NCBI GenBank assembly: GCA_965247535.1
Contig: OZ252018.1
Location: 1,550,001 to 1,614,000, forward strand
Source of the DNA: JAPPHY01 sp965247535
GTDB lineage: Bacteria; Chloroflexota; Dehalococcoidia; Lucifugimonadales; UBA2985
Direction: 5' to 3'
Length of the DNA stretch: 64,000 bases
Shown: piece after piece, positions 54,092-62,007 of the stretch
Numbering within the stretch: the first letter of the stretch is position 1
Layout: every line of letters starts with the position of its first letter
Translations under genes and position numbers: made by a program
The notes under the pieces: generated by a model
The model's input: only the letters and a program-made list of their open reading frames with translations
What the model was told of the DNA's origin: nothing
Database searches by the model: none

Positions 54092-55177
54092 CTACCCGCC
54101 AATCTGGTACATCTCCACCTTGCGCTGAGGGGGCTTGGTCAAGGACGCCCGTATCTCGGAGTAGCGGTCCACTCGCCTGCCCCACACGCCCGTTATCAGC
54201 GCCGCCAGCTCATCGTCGCTTGCGCCCGCCCGCATCGGCCCGCGCAGGTCGCGACCGTCGCTGGCGAACAGGCACGTGAACAGCTTCCCATCCGTTGACA
54301 GCCGCGCCCGAGTGCAGTCGCTGCAGAACGCCTCCGTCACCGACGAAATGAACCCTATCTCGCCGTTGCCGTCAAGGTAACTGTACCGGTCTGCCACCTC
54401 GCCGCGGTAGCTCTTGTTCACCGGCTCAACCGGCATCTCCGCGTGTATCCGCTTCAGCAGCTCAGCCGAGGGCACCACCTGGTCCAGCTTCCAGTCGTTG
54501 AGGTTGCCAACGTCCATGTATTCGATGAACCGCACGATCACGCCCGTGCCCTTGAAGTACCGCAGAAGGTCAATGACGGTGTGGTCGTTCACGCCGCGCT
54601 GGACCACCGAGTTCACCTTGATGGGGGCCAGACCAACCTCCCGCGCCGTGTCGATGGCGTCAAGGACGGTCTTCACCTTGAAGCCCCGGCCGTTCATGAG
54701 CCCGAACACCTCGTCGTCCAGACTGTCCAGACTCACGGTGATCCGCTGCAGGCCGGCGTCGCGCAGGCCCTGCGCCTGCTGCGCAAGCAGGTAGCCGTTT
54801 GTCGTGAGCGTCAGGTCTTCGATGCCGTCGATTGCCGACAGCATGGACACCAGTTTCTCCAGGCCAGAGCGCACCAGCGGCTCGCCGCCGGTCAATCGAA
54901 TCTTCTCGGCGCCAAGGCTCACGAAGACGCGAACGAGCCGCGCTATTTCCTCGAAGGTGAGGAGGTCTGCCCTGGGGAGGAACTCATACCGCTCGCCATA
55001 GATTTCGGCGGGCATGCAGTACGGGCAGCGGAAGTTGCACCTGTCCGTGACGGATACGCGCAGGTCCCTCAGAAGCCTGCCAAAGACGTCACGTATGATG
55101 GTCGATTCCTGGGCGATCGACCCGTTTTGCTCGTTGTGCGCGGCGGTTTCGCGCGCTCCCTCGTCACTGCTGCTCAA
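54092..55177 (-). CDS. moaA: GTP 3',8-cyclase MoaA
   Basis: A 361-residue radical-SAM enzyme that starts molybdopterin synthesis by converting GTP to 3',8-cyclo-GTP, the MoaC substrate. TDRCNFRCPYCMP holds the SAM [4Fe-4S] site, and CSDCTRARLSTDGKLFTC the C-terminal GTP-binding cluster. The chain ends in Gly-Gly, as needed for activity. The start is TTG preceded by AGGAGTG 7 nt upstream; it lies 4 nt after rdgB. Confidence 0.96.
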   Translation of the reverse strand: MSSSDEGARETAAHNEQNGSIAQESTIIRDVFGRLLRDLRVSVTDRCNFRCPYCMPAEIYGERYEFLPRADLLTFEEIARLVRVFVSLGAEKIRLTGGEPLVRSGLEKLVSMLSAIDGIEDLTLTTNGYLLAQQAQGLRDAGLQRITVSLDSLDDEVFGLMNGRGFKVKTVLDAIDTAREVGLAPIKVNSVVQRGVNDHTVIDLLRYFKGTGVIVRFIEYMDVGNLNDWKLDQVVPSAELLKRIHAEMPVEPVNKSYRGEVADRYSYLDGNGEIGFISSVTEAFCSDCTRARLSTDGKLFTCLFASDGRDLRGPMRAGASDDELAALITGVWGRRVDRYSEIRASLTKPPQRKVEMYQIGG

Positions 55178-55181
55178 GTGT

Positions 55182-55826
55182 TCACTCCTGCTGTGGGTCG
55201 GCTCCCACGCGGCCGTATAGCTTCAGGGCGTCCGGGCTGCCCAGAAACTCCACCGCCCTACGGGTCGCCTGTCCTCGATGGCTCATCCTGTTTTTCTCCT
55301 CCAGCTCCAGTTCCGCCATGTGCATGTCCAGGGAGGGAATGTAGAATACGGGATCGTAGCCGAATCCTTTGTCGCCTTGCGGCTCGAATGCTACCATGCC
55401 CTCGCACGCCCCCTCGAACAGCCTCACTTCGCCGCCGGGGTATGCCAGCGCCACCACCGAGCGGAACCGTGCGCTCCTCCTCTCCCATTCTACACCCTGC
55501 AGCATCCCCAGGAGATAGCGCACGCGGTCCTCGTCCGAGGCCTCCGGCCCGGCGTATCGCGCCGACCGCACGCCCGGCTCGCCGCCCAGCGCGTCCACCT
55601 CCAGGCCGGAGTCGTCCGCAATCGAAAGCAGGCCGCTTGCCTCCGCGAAGGCCCTCGCCTTGAGGACGGCGTTCTCCTCGAAGGTGTCGCCTGATTCCTC
55701 CACGTCCAGGGCAATGCCCTCGTCACCCGGAGTTGCCACCGCGAAGGGCGTTCCGGCCAGCAGGACGACCAACTCCCTCACCTTGCCGGCGTTGTTGGTG
55801 GCCAGAAGAATCCTGGGGCTACTCAT
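55182..55826 (-). CDS. rdgB: Non-canonical purine NTP pyrophosphatase (RdgB/HAM1 family)
   Basis: A 214-residue pyrophosphatase that hydrolyses ITP, dITP and XTP to keep them out of nucleic acids. ILLATNNAGKVREL and TFEENAVLKARAFAEASG are diagnostic, as are IADDSGLEVDALGGEPGVRS and GFGYDPVFYIP. The ATG at 55826 was chosen by homology; the open frame extends upstream into the aldolase gene. It is 22 nt after fba. Confidence 0.95.
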   Translation of the reverse strand: MSSPRILLATNNAGKVRELVVLLAGTPFAVATPGDEGIALDVEESGDTFEENAVLKARAFAEASGLLSIADDSGLEVDALGGEPGVRSARYAGPEASDEDRVRYLLGMLQGVEWERRSARFRSVVALAYPGGEVRLFEGACEGMVAFEPQGDKGFGYDPVFYIPSLDMHMAELELEEKNRMSHRGQATRRAVEFLGSPDALKLYGRVGADPQQE

Positions 55827-55848
55827 GTTCGAGGGCAATTGCGCGCCG

Positions 55849-56886
55849 CTATACGCCTGAGAGCTGCTTCTCCGTCTCCGGGACGTACGCGCCCTGTCGG
55901 GCCGCGCTGGAGAGCATGGCTCGGCGGTGGAATGCCTGCTGCGCCGCCTCCACGTTGGCTGCCTGACCACCCCAGGCCTTGAGGGGCGCGGCCTGTAGTG
56001 CCCGCCCGTAGGAGTAGCTCAGTTGCCAAGGCGCTCCTACCTCCGCTCCCCGCAGGTTCACAGCGTTCAGGTTTTCGATTGCCTCATCGTCCGCCTGGCC
56101 GCCGGAAAGAAACACCACGCCCGGCATTGCCGCGGGCACCGCTCGCATGAAGCACTCGACCGTCTTCTCGCCCACCTCCTCCGCGCATGCCCGGTCCGTG
56201 GCCTTGTTGCCGGAGAGTACCATGTTCGGCTTCAGCAACATCCCATCCAGCGCCACGCCCTGCCTCGCAAGCTGCGCGAAAACCTCCCGAAGCGTGGCCT
56301 CGGTTACCTCAAAGCAGCAGTCGATGTCGTGACCCCCGTCCATGAGCACTTCCGGCTCGACGATGGGCACAAGCCCAGCCTCCTGGCACAACGCGGCGTA
56401 ACGGGCCAGAGCGTGAGCGTTGACGTCAATGCAGCATGGCGTTGGGATGCCCTCTCCTATGGCAATGACGGCGCGCCACTTGGCGAAGCGGGCTCCCAGC
56501 TCAGCGTACTCGTTCAGACGGTCGCGCAGACCGTCCAGCCCTTCGGTTACGAGCTCACCGGGGTGACCCGGTATGGCCTGCGTACCCTTGTCCACCTTGA
56601 TGCCCGGAATCATGCCCCGGTCGGTGAGCACCTTCGAAAGGGGCGTACCGTCCGCGCCGTTCTGGCGCAGCGTCTCGTCGAACAGGATCACGCCGCTGAC
56701 GTACTCGGACACGCCCGGCGCTCGGAACAGCATCTCGCGGTAGTCGCGCCGGTTCTCTTCCGTGGACTCCACGCCGATGGAGTCGAACCGGCGTTTGATT
56801 GTGCCGCTACTCTCGTCAGCGGCCAGGATACCCTTTCCCGGCGCGAGCAGCTCCTCAACGGTCTCGGTGAGTTTCTGAATGTCCAT
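55849..56886 (-). CDS. Class I fructose-bisphosphate aldolase
   Basis: A 345-residue Schiff-base aldolase of the eukaryote-like class I type, cleaving fructose-1,6-bisphosphate. GKGILAADESSGTIKRRFDSIGV is the family start, LEPNM-type LLKPNMVL contains the lysine of the active site, and VFLSGGQADDEAIENLNA the phosphate site. The ATG at 56886 follows AAGGAG at 6 nt. It is 76 nt downstream of the FBP aldolase/phosphatase on the same strand, giving two aldolases in one operon. Confidence 0.95.
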   Translation of the reverse strand: MDIQKLTETVEELLAPGKGILAADESSGTIKRRFDSIGVESTEENRRDYREMLFRAPGVSEYVSGVILFDETLRQNGADGTPLSKVLTDRGMIPGIKVDKGTQAIPGHPGELVTEGLDGLRDRLNEYAELGARFAKWRAVIAIGEGIPTPCCIDVNAHALARYAALCQEAGLVPIVEPEVLMDGGHDIDCCFEVTEATLREVFAQLARQGVALDGMLLKPNMVLSGNKATDRACAEEVGEKTVECFMRAVPAAMPGVVFLSGGQADDEAIENLNAVNLRGAEVGAPWQLSYSYGRALQAAPLKAWGGQAANVEAAQQAFHRRAMLSSAARQGAYVPETEKQLSGV

Positions 56887-56962
56887 GACCATCTCCTTGC
56901 TGCACGCAGGCCTGCGCCCTGCGAGTGTGACGCCTGCCGCGGCGGGTGGTGTGACGGTTCCC

Positions 56963-58135
56963 CTACTGGGCTGAAGATGAGGTGCTGACAGCGGCCGGCT
57001 CGTGGCCGTTGCGCACGCTGAACTGGCTGAGCAGCCCCTCCACCGTGTCCCGGAATCCGCTGTACTCCAGCTCGTTGTAGGGCAGCATTGCGGCGCCGGA
57101 CCAGCCCTGGTCGCGCATGGCAAGCGCCTTCTCCTGGGCCTTGATGCGCACGTAGTCCCACGCCGGGTTGTCGAAGATGTCCACCACTTCGTTTGAGAAG
57201 TAACCGTCGGCGTCCAGGGAGAAGCCCACGCATGAAACCAGGGGCAGGCAGTAGATGCCGGTTACGGGCGTGTTGATCGGCACGGGCATGAGCGGCATCA
57301 CATGCGAGCCGCGGGCATCGCCGCCGATGTAGTGGGCCTTGGTGAACGGCGAAACCAGCTCCTCAGGCGCCGGGAAGATGCGCTGGTTTCGCACCAGCGC
57401 GACGGGGTCGTCCTTGCCGGTGTACGTCCCGGCGATGCTGTGGAGGCGCTGCGCGGAAATGGCCGCCGCCTGCTCGCCGTACCTGCGGGAGTAGATCGAG
57501 TCGATGCCAAACCGCTCGTTGTCCCGCAGCAGCATGGCGATCTTGTAGACGTCCTCCGGCGCGTTCAACTCGATGATGCTGTCGCCATCGGTGTGGTCCA
57601 TGTCGATGATATTGAAGCGGAAGCCGCCGATCATCTGGGGCAGCATGAGTCCGCCGCAGTACATGGGGTCTGCGAAGCCCAGGAACAAGGGCAGGTTGTA
57701 TGCTCCGGGACCGCACTTGTCTGCCGCGAACACCATGAAGGACTCCGCCGGTCTGACAGGGTTTGTCTTGACCGGATCGTGTTCGAATTCCACCTCCGCC
57801 ACGGCCGGGCCGGCGCCCCGGATGTTGCCGGACGGCGCGTCGACCAGCAGGTCCTGGCCTGCGCCGTAGAGGCCGCCCTTCTGGGCTATGGCAGTTGCGG
57901 CCAGGAACGTCTGCCAGGCGAATTGATGGATGTCGTCGTTGTTTGCGCCGCGGGTGTGCGAAACGACCATGGCGATGTCGTCGCCGGTGTGTGAGACGTA
58001 TCCGTCAATCAACAGCTTCTTGTCAATGGCATCAGCCACTGCCCTCCGAGTGGCCTCCATCATCCCCTCGGACGGTTTGGTATGACCTCCAATGGAACCT
58101 ACGTCGGCCTTCAGGATGGACAGGGTGATTCGCAT
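56963..58135 (-). CDS. fbp: Fructose-1,6-bisphosphate aldolase/phosphatase (archaeal type)
   Basis: A 390-residue bifunctional enzyme that makes fructose 1,6-bisphosphate from triose phosphates and hydrolyses it to fructose 6-phosphate, making gluconeogenesis one-way. LSILKADVGSIGGHTKPS is the metal-binding N-terminus, SHTGDDIAMVVSHTRG and GLYGAGQDLLVDAPSG are family motifs. The ATG at 58135 follows GGAGGG. Typical of archaea and deep-branching bacteria. First gene of the operon. Confidence 0.96.
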   Translation of the reverse strand: MRITLSILKADVGSIGGHTKPSEGMMEATRRAVADAIDKKLLIDGYVSHTGDDIAMVVSHTRGANNDDIHQFAWQTFLAATAIAQKGGLYGAGQDLLVDAPSGNIRGAGPAVAEVEFEHDPVKTNPVRPAESFMVFAADKCGPGAYNLPLFLGFADPMYCGGLMLPQMIGGFRFNIIDMDHTDGDSIIELNAPEDVYKIAMLLRDNERFGIDSIYSRRYGEQAAAISAQRLHSIAGTYTGKDDPVALVRNQRIFPAPEELVSPFTKAHYIGGDARGSHVMPLMPVPINTPVTGIYCLPLVSCVGFSLDADGYFSNEVVDIFDNPAWDYVRIKAQEKALAMRDQGWSGAAMLPYNELEYSGFRDTVEGLLSQFSVRNGHEPAAVSTSSSAQ

Positions 58136-58168
58136 GATTCCCTCCGTACGCAACTAGGACTTGCGCTC

Positions 58169-58198
58169 AGTATACCAATCGCCCTTCCGCAGGGTCAA
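58169..58198 (-). promoter_or_regulatory. fbp operon promoter TTGACC-18-TATACT
   Basis: On the minus strand, -35 TTGACC is at 58193-58198 and -10 TATACT at 58169-58174. The leader is about 27 nt. Confidence 0.65.
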
Positions 58199-58223
58199 GG
58201 ACGCGTAGCTGCGGACGGCTTGG

Positions 58224-58232
58224 TGGTAGAAT
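58224..58232 (+). promoter_or_regulatory. Extended -10 promoter TGGTAGAAT, leaderless
   Basis: The TGn element precedes TAGAAT (58227-58232). The predicted +1 is 58239, exactly the A of the ATG of the small gene below. No useful -35 hexamer is seen, as allowed with an extended -10. Confidence 0.5.
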
Positions 58233-58238
58233 AGAGGA

Positions 58239-58376
58239 ATGTTCAAATCCCTCAAGATGATGTGGACGTACCCCGCGCCGTTGCACGTTCGCGTGAGGTT
58301 GATGCTCCGAAACGTGCTGATCAAGATCCGGCAGAGGAGTTGGTGCTGCGGTCACCCCGGGCAACCCGGCTGTTGA
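58239..58376 (+). CDS. 45-residue basic protein ending CCGHPGQPGC
   Basis: A small basic protein (start MFKSLKMMWTYPAPLHVRVR, end RQRSWCCGHPGQPGC). The C-terminal CCG-x-x-G-x-PGC motif resembles, from memory, a group of short uncharacterised proteins of actinobacteria and Chloroflexota. The three cysteines and a His suggest a metal or redox site. Its own extended -10 promoter places +1 on the ATG. It is divergent from fbp. Confidence 0.6.
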   Translation: MFKSLKMMWTYPAPLHVRVRLMLRNVLIKIRQRSWCCGHPGQPGC

Positions 58377-58513
58377 GAGGAAGCCACTGAGGCTCCCGGC
58401 GGGAGCCATCCACCACACAGGCACTAGTGCTGAAGCGCAAGCACTTGCGGACAATGGCACGCGGTACGTGGAATGCAATACGGAAGCAGGCGAAGTTAGA
58501 GCGAGATTGGTGA
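58373..58513 (+). pseudogene. Degraded hicA toxin gene
   Basis: Reading in one frame gives RGSH, a TGA stop (58388-58390), then ALVLKRKHLRTMARGTWNAI followed by RKQAKL up to a stop 4 nt before hicB. This matches the C-terminal half of HicA toxins (GSH...GT..IRKQAGL). No start or N-terminal half can be found, so the toxin is probably inactive. The RGSH part overlaps the preceding small gene and may be chance. Confidence 0.5.
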
Positions 58514-58517
58514 GGAC

Positions 58518-58727
58518 ATGAAGTACGCTGCGATCATCGAGAAGGGGCCTAGTAGCTACGGAGCGCAGGTGCCAGACTTGCCGGGCTGCGTCGCAGTAGC
58601 TGAATCAAGAGAGGAAGTGTGCAACCTCATCCAGGAAGCCATTGAGATTTACGTAGAGGAGCTTAAGGAAGGTGGTCTGCCCGTCCCGCAGCCTCAGTCC
58701 TACGAGCTAGTGGAATTGCCCGCATAG
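58518..58727 (+). CDS. HicB-family antitoxin-like protein
   Basis: A 69-residue HicB-type protein: YAAIIEKGPSSYGAQVPDLP and GCVAVAESREEVCNLIQEAIE are the partial RNase H-fold signature. It lacks the C-terminal DNA-binding domain of larger HicB antitoxins. It follows the hicA remnant by 4 nt, so it was once the second gene of a hicAB pair and is now an orphan. Confidence 0.85.
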   Translation: MKYAAIIEKGPSSYGAQVPDLPGCVAVAESREEVCNLIQEAIEIYVEELKEGGLPVPQPQSYELVELPA

Positions 58728-58816
58728 TCAGTCCTCTCCTTCCAAGCCTCAACCGGATTGCCCAGACAACTTCCCCGTGATCTCAACTTGCACGACCAAA
58801 TGCCGTTGCAAGCGCA

Positions 58817-58844
58817 TTGACAACGCCCGCGCCCGTAGTAAAAT
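58817..58844 (+). promoter_or_regulatory. Promoter TTGACA-16-TAAAAT of the peptidase-pan cluster
   Basis: The -35 TTGACA is at 58817-58822 and the -10 TAAAAT at 58839-58844. The predicted leader to the peptidase start is about 190 nt. That leader (58851-59039) contains no ORF I can support and may be untranslated or structured. Confidence 0.6.
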
Positions 58845-59039
58845 AGTCGCGCCACCGACCTGTGGTAGGCGGTGAGCCAAACGGATGCGCACAGCAGGGA
58901 GCCGCGGGGATCGCGAGACCACGACGGCAAGTGAATAGAAAAGACAAGTCTCCGGCAATTGCCTTCCCCCATACCTTCCCCTTCCCAAGGGTGAAGAGTT
59001 CCCGCGGGTTTTTCGCGCGAATCGCACTCTATCCGGGGT

Positions 59040-60017
59040 GTGCCCGTGCATAACGCCATCACGGACGTGCCAGGCATTCTTGTGGGCCACTCCACCAACC
59101 TCGAGGCCGCAACCGGCTGCACCGTCGTCCTCTGCCCGCAGGGAGCCGTGGGCGGCGTGGACGTGCGCGGCTCCGCGCCGGGCACCCGCGAAACGGACCT
59201 GCTGCGACCCGGCAACCTTGTGCAGCAAGTGCACGCCATCCTCCTCAGCGGCGGGAGCGCCTACGGCCTCGATGCAGCCTCGGGCGTCATGCGATACCTG
59301 GAGGAACGCGACATTGGCTATCGCATTGGCGCGGGCGTGGTGCCCATCGTACCGGCCGCCATCATCTTCGACCTGGGCCTCGTCACCCATCGCGTTCGCC
59401 CCGGCCCCGACGACGGCTACGCCGCCTGCGTCAACGCCTCCGACGCGCCGCCTGATGAGGGCAGCGTCGGCGCGGGCACGGGCGCGACCGTCGGCAAGAC
59501 GATGGGCCGCGAGCGTGCCACCAAGGGCGGCCTTGGCACGGCCGGCGTGAACCTGGACAGGCTGGTGGTCGGAGCGCTGGCCGTGGTCAATGCTATCGGC
59601 GACGTGGTGGACCCTGAGACGGGTCAAGTTCTCGCAGGCCCAAGGGACGACGAAGGCCTCCGCTTCTTCCGAAGCGTCGACGTTCTGGCGGGCGCCGCGG
59701 AAGCCCCCGCGCTCGCCTCGCCCACCAACACCACCTTGGCCGTTGTCGCCACCAACGCCACGCTCACCAAGGAACAGGCCAACAAGCTGGCGCAGGTGGG
59801 CCACGACGGCATGGCCCTGGCCGTCCGGCCGTGCCACACGATGGCGGACGGCGACGTCGTCTTCGCCCTGGCGACAGGCGAGAGCGACGAGCCGGTCAAC
59901 ATGAACAGGCTGTGCTCGGCAGCAACGAGAGCGGTTGCGCGGGCCATCGTCAGCGCGATTGAGAATGCCACGGGCCTCGGCGGTGTGCCGTCGGCGAGGG
60001 AGGCCTTCGCACAATGA
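59040..60017 (+). CDS. P1 family peptidase (DmpA/NylC-like)
   Basis: A 325-residue N-terminal-nucleophile hydrolase precursor. VGHSTNLEAATGCTVVL and LSGGSAYGLDAASGVMRYLE are P1 signatures, GAGTGATVGKTMG the conserved core. SPTNTTLAVVATNATL fits the Asn-Thr autocleavage site, as in NylC, where Thr becomes the nucleophile. The substrate could be a peptide or amide. GTG start; the next gene overlaps by 4 bp (ATGA). Confidence 0.9.
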   Translation: MPVHNAITDVPGILVGHSTNLEAATGCTVVLCPQGAVGGVDVRGSAPGTRETDLLRPGNLVQQVHAILLSGGSAYGLDAASGVMRYLEERDIGYRIGAGVVPIVPAAIIFDLGLVTHRVRPGPDDGYAACVNASDAPPDEGSVGAGTGATVGKTMGRERATKGGLGTAGVNLDRLVVGALAVVNAIGDVVDPETGQVLAGPRDDEGLRFFRSVDVLAGAAEAPALASPTNTTLAVVATNATLTKEQANKLAQVGHDGMALAVRPCHTMADGDVVFALATGESDEPVNMNRLCSAATRAVARAIVSAIENATGLGGVPSAREAFAQ

Positions 60018-60208
60018 GCGCAGACCTGCTTGGGCCTCGATTGCTGGCGTGGGGAATGACGGCCGCGGGCCTGGGCATTGGACTGATTGTGGCGGCATTC
60101 GTCGGCGAGTTCACTCCAACGATACTAGTATGGGGCGGAGTCCTGCTGATTGCCGGTGCAGGACTGGCCGCCGCGTCCCGGCTGCTGAGGAGCAGGCAGG
60201 ATGAATAA
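60014..60208 (+). CDS. Small two-helix membrane protein
   Basis: A 64-residue protein with two hydrophobic segments (about residues 9-30 and 35-56) and a basic end. It overlaps the peptidase by 4 bp and the next gene by 8 bp, which strongly suggests it is a real, co-translated gene. No family recognised. Confidence 0.7.
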   Translation: MSADLLGPRLLAWGMTAAGLGIGLIVAAFVGEFTPTILVWGGVLLIAGAGLAAASRLLRSRQDE

Positions 60209-61121
60209 CAGCGAGCCCAGAGTCGGCTTCATAGGCGCGGGCCGCGCGGCCGGAGCCCTGGCCACTGGCCTTAGCGACCGCGGCTATCGAGTGGCGGCGG
60301 TCGCAAGCCGCACCCACTCTTCGGCGACCGCGCTGGCCGGTCGCATCGAGGGGTGCGACACTGTGCCCACCGCGCAGCGCGTCGCGGATACCTGCGACGT
60401 CGTGTTCATCACCACCCCCGACGGCGCGATCGAGACCGTCGCCCGGGAGGTGGACTGGCCCCGCGGCGTTGGCGTGGCCCACTGCTGCGGCGCAGAATCG
60501 GCCGCCATCCTCGACGCCGCACGTGAACGAGGCGCCGTAACCGGCTCATTCCACCCCATGCAGACCTTCACGCAGGCGACGCTGGGAGCGGAGGTCTTCG
60601 ACGGCGTGACATTCGCCGTGGAGGGCGGCGCACCCCTGCTGGACGTGCTAATCGAAATGGCGCGCGCGCTTGGCGGCCGGCCCGTGGAGGTGGACCCGGA
60701 GCACAGGGCGCTCTACCACCTGTCCGGTTTCCTGGCCTGCGGCCTGATGACGGCCCAGATCGGCCGCGCCTCCGACCTCTGGCGCGCCATGGGCTACACA
60801 CGCGAGCAGGGCCTGGAGGCACTCATACCCATCCTGCGGGGCACCGTGGATAGCCTGGAGGCCCAGGGGCTGCCCGGCTCTCTTACGGGCCCCATATCCA
60901 GGGGCGATCTGGGCACGGTCCGGAAGCACCTGCAGGCCATGGAAAGCTACGCCCCGTCGCTCCTGCCTCTGTACTGCGAGTCCGCGCTCGGCGCGGTCAA
61001 GCTTGCGCTGGAGAAGGGCGGCATCGACGGGGCCACGGAGTCCGAGCTGTGCGCTCTGCTTGAGGAGTGGCGATTTGCTTCGGAGCGGGTCCCAAGCATG
61101 GCGGTGGAACACCAATCGTAG
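60201..61121 (+). CDS. Rossmann/DUF2520 oxidoreductase, candidate PanG-type ketopantoate reductase
   Basis: A 306-residue NAD(P)-dependent reductase. VGFIGAGRAAGALATGL is the nucleotide-binding motif, SFHPMQTFT a family signature, and the second half is the DUF2520 helical domain. Proteins of this build include PanG, which reduces ketopantoate to pantoate when PanE is missing. Here it lies directly upstream of panB and panC, and no panE is in the window, so this function is a strong inference. Confidence 0.85.
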   Translation: MNNSEPRVGFIGAGRAAGALATGLSDRGYRVAAVASRTHSSATALAGRIEGCDTVPTAQRVADTCDVVFITTPDGAIETVAREVDWPRGVGVAHCCGAESAAILDAARERGAVTGSFHPMQTFTQATLGAEVFDGVTFAVEGGAPLLDVLIEMARALGGRPVEVDPEHRALYHLSGFLACGLMTAQIGRASDLWRAMGYTREQGLEALIPILRGTVDSLEAQGLPGSLTGPISRGDLGTVRKHLQAMESYAPSLLPLYCESALGAVKLALEKGGIDGATESELCALLEEWRFASERVPSMAVEHQS

Positions 61122-61164
61122 GTTGAGTTCGCGCGACCCCACGCGGGCGCGCAGGAGGTGCAAC

Positions 61165-62004
61165 ATGCGAGTTACCATCAACGACCTGAGGGAGATGAAG
61201 GCCAATGGGGAGAAGATCCCCATGATCACGTCCTACGACTACACCTCGGCGCGCATTGTGGACGATACCGGCGTCCCCGTCATCCTGGTGGGCGATACGC
61301 TTGGCCAGGTGGTGCTCGGCTACGACTCCACCCTGCCCGTCACCATAGACGAGATGCTGCACCACACCAAGGCCGTTGCCCGAGGGGCCTCTCGCGCACT
61401 CATCGTTGGCGACATGCCGTTCATGACCTACCAGACCGGCGCAAAGGACGCCATGCGCAACGCAGGCCGCTTCCTGCAGGAGGGCGGCGCGCAGGCCGTG
61501 AAGCTTGAGGGCGGAGTCCACATGGCGTCCACCGTCCGCCGCATGGTCGAGTCGGGCATCCCGGTAATGGGACACATCGGCCTCACGCCGCAGTCGGTGA
61601 ACCAGCTCGGCGGCTACCGCGTCCAGGGCAAGTCGCTCAAGTCGGCGGTGCGCATGATGGAGGACGCGAGGGCGCTGGAGGAAGCGGGCGTCTTCTCGCT
61701 CGTGCTCGAGTGCGTGCCCGCCTCTCTTGCGACCCTGATTACGAACCGGCTCGCCATACCCACCATCGGCATCGGCGCCGGCAGCGGCTGCGACGGCCAG
61801 GTTCAGGTATTCCACGACATGCTCGGGCTCTTCTCGGACTTCGTACCCAGGCACGCCAAGCGCTACGCCACGCTGGGAGAGACCATCGCGGAAGCGGTCG
61901 CGGCCTACATGGCCGAGGTCAAGGACGGGACCTTCCCGACTCGCAAGCACAGCTACCACATAAAGGACGAGGTCCTGGCCGAGCTGGAGGCGCAGGTCCG
62001 CTAG
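61165..62004 (+). CDS. panB: 3-methyl-2-oxobutanoate hydroxymethyltransferase
   Basis: A 279-residue barrel enzyme that makes ketopantoate from 2-oxoisovalerate and methylene-tetrahydrofolate. VTINDLREMKANGEKIPMIT is the family start, LVGDTLGQVVLGYDSTLPV and VGDMPFMTY the metal/substrate sites, and VMGHIGLTPQSVNQLGGYRV a signature. AGGAGGTGCAAC precedes the ATG; the open frame to 61003 is rejected. Confidence 0.97.
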   Translation: MRVTINDLREMKANGEKIPMITSYDYTSARIVDDTGVPVILVGDTLGQVVLGYDSTLPVTIDEMLHHTKAVARGASRALIVGDMPFMTYQTGAKDAMRNAGRFLQEGGAQAVKLEGGVHMASTVRRMVESGIPVMGHIGLTPQSVNQLGGYRVQGKSLKSAVRMMEDARALEEAGVFSLVLECVPASLATLITNRLAIPTIGIGAGSGCDGQVQVFHDMLGLFSDFVPRHAKRYATLGETIAEAVAAYMAEVKDGTFPTRKHSYHIKDEVLAELEAQVR

Positions 62005-62007
62005 CCG

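Noticed and set aside
58167..58478. 103-codon minus-strand ORF over the fbp promoter
   Set aside because: It is antisense to the 45-residue protein and hicA remnant and covers the fbp promoter; no similarity seen.
58862..59053. 63-codon ORF in the leader of the P1 peptidase
   Set aside because: Overlaps the peptidase start, has no ribosome-binding site and low-complexity content.
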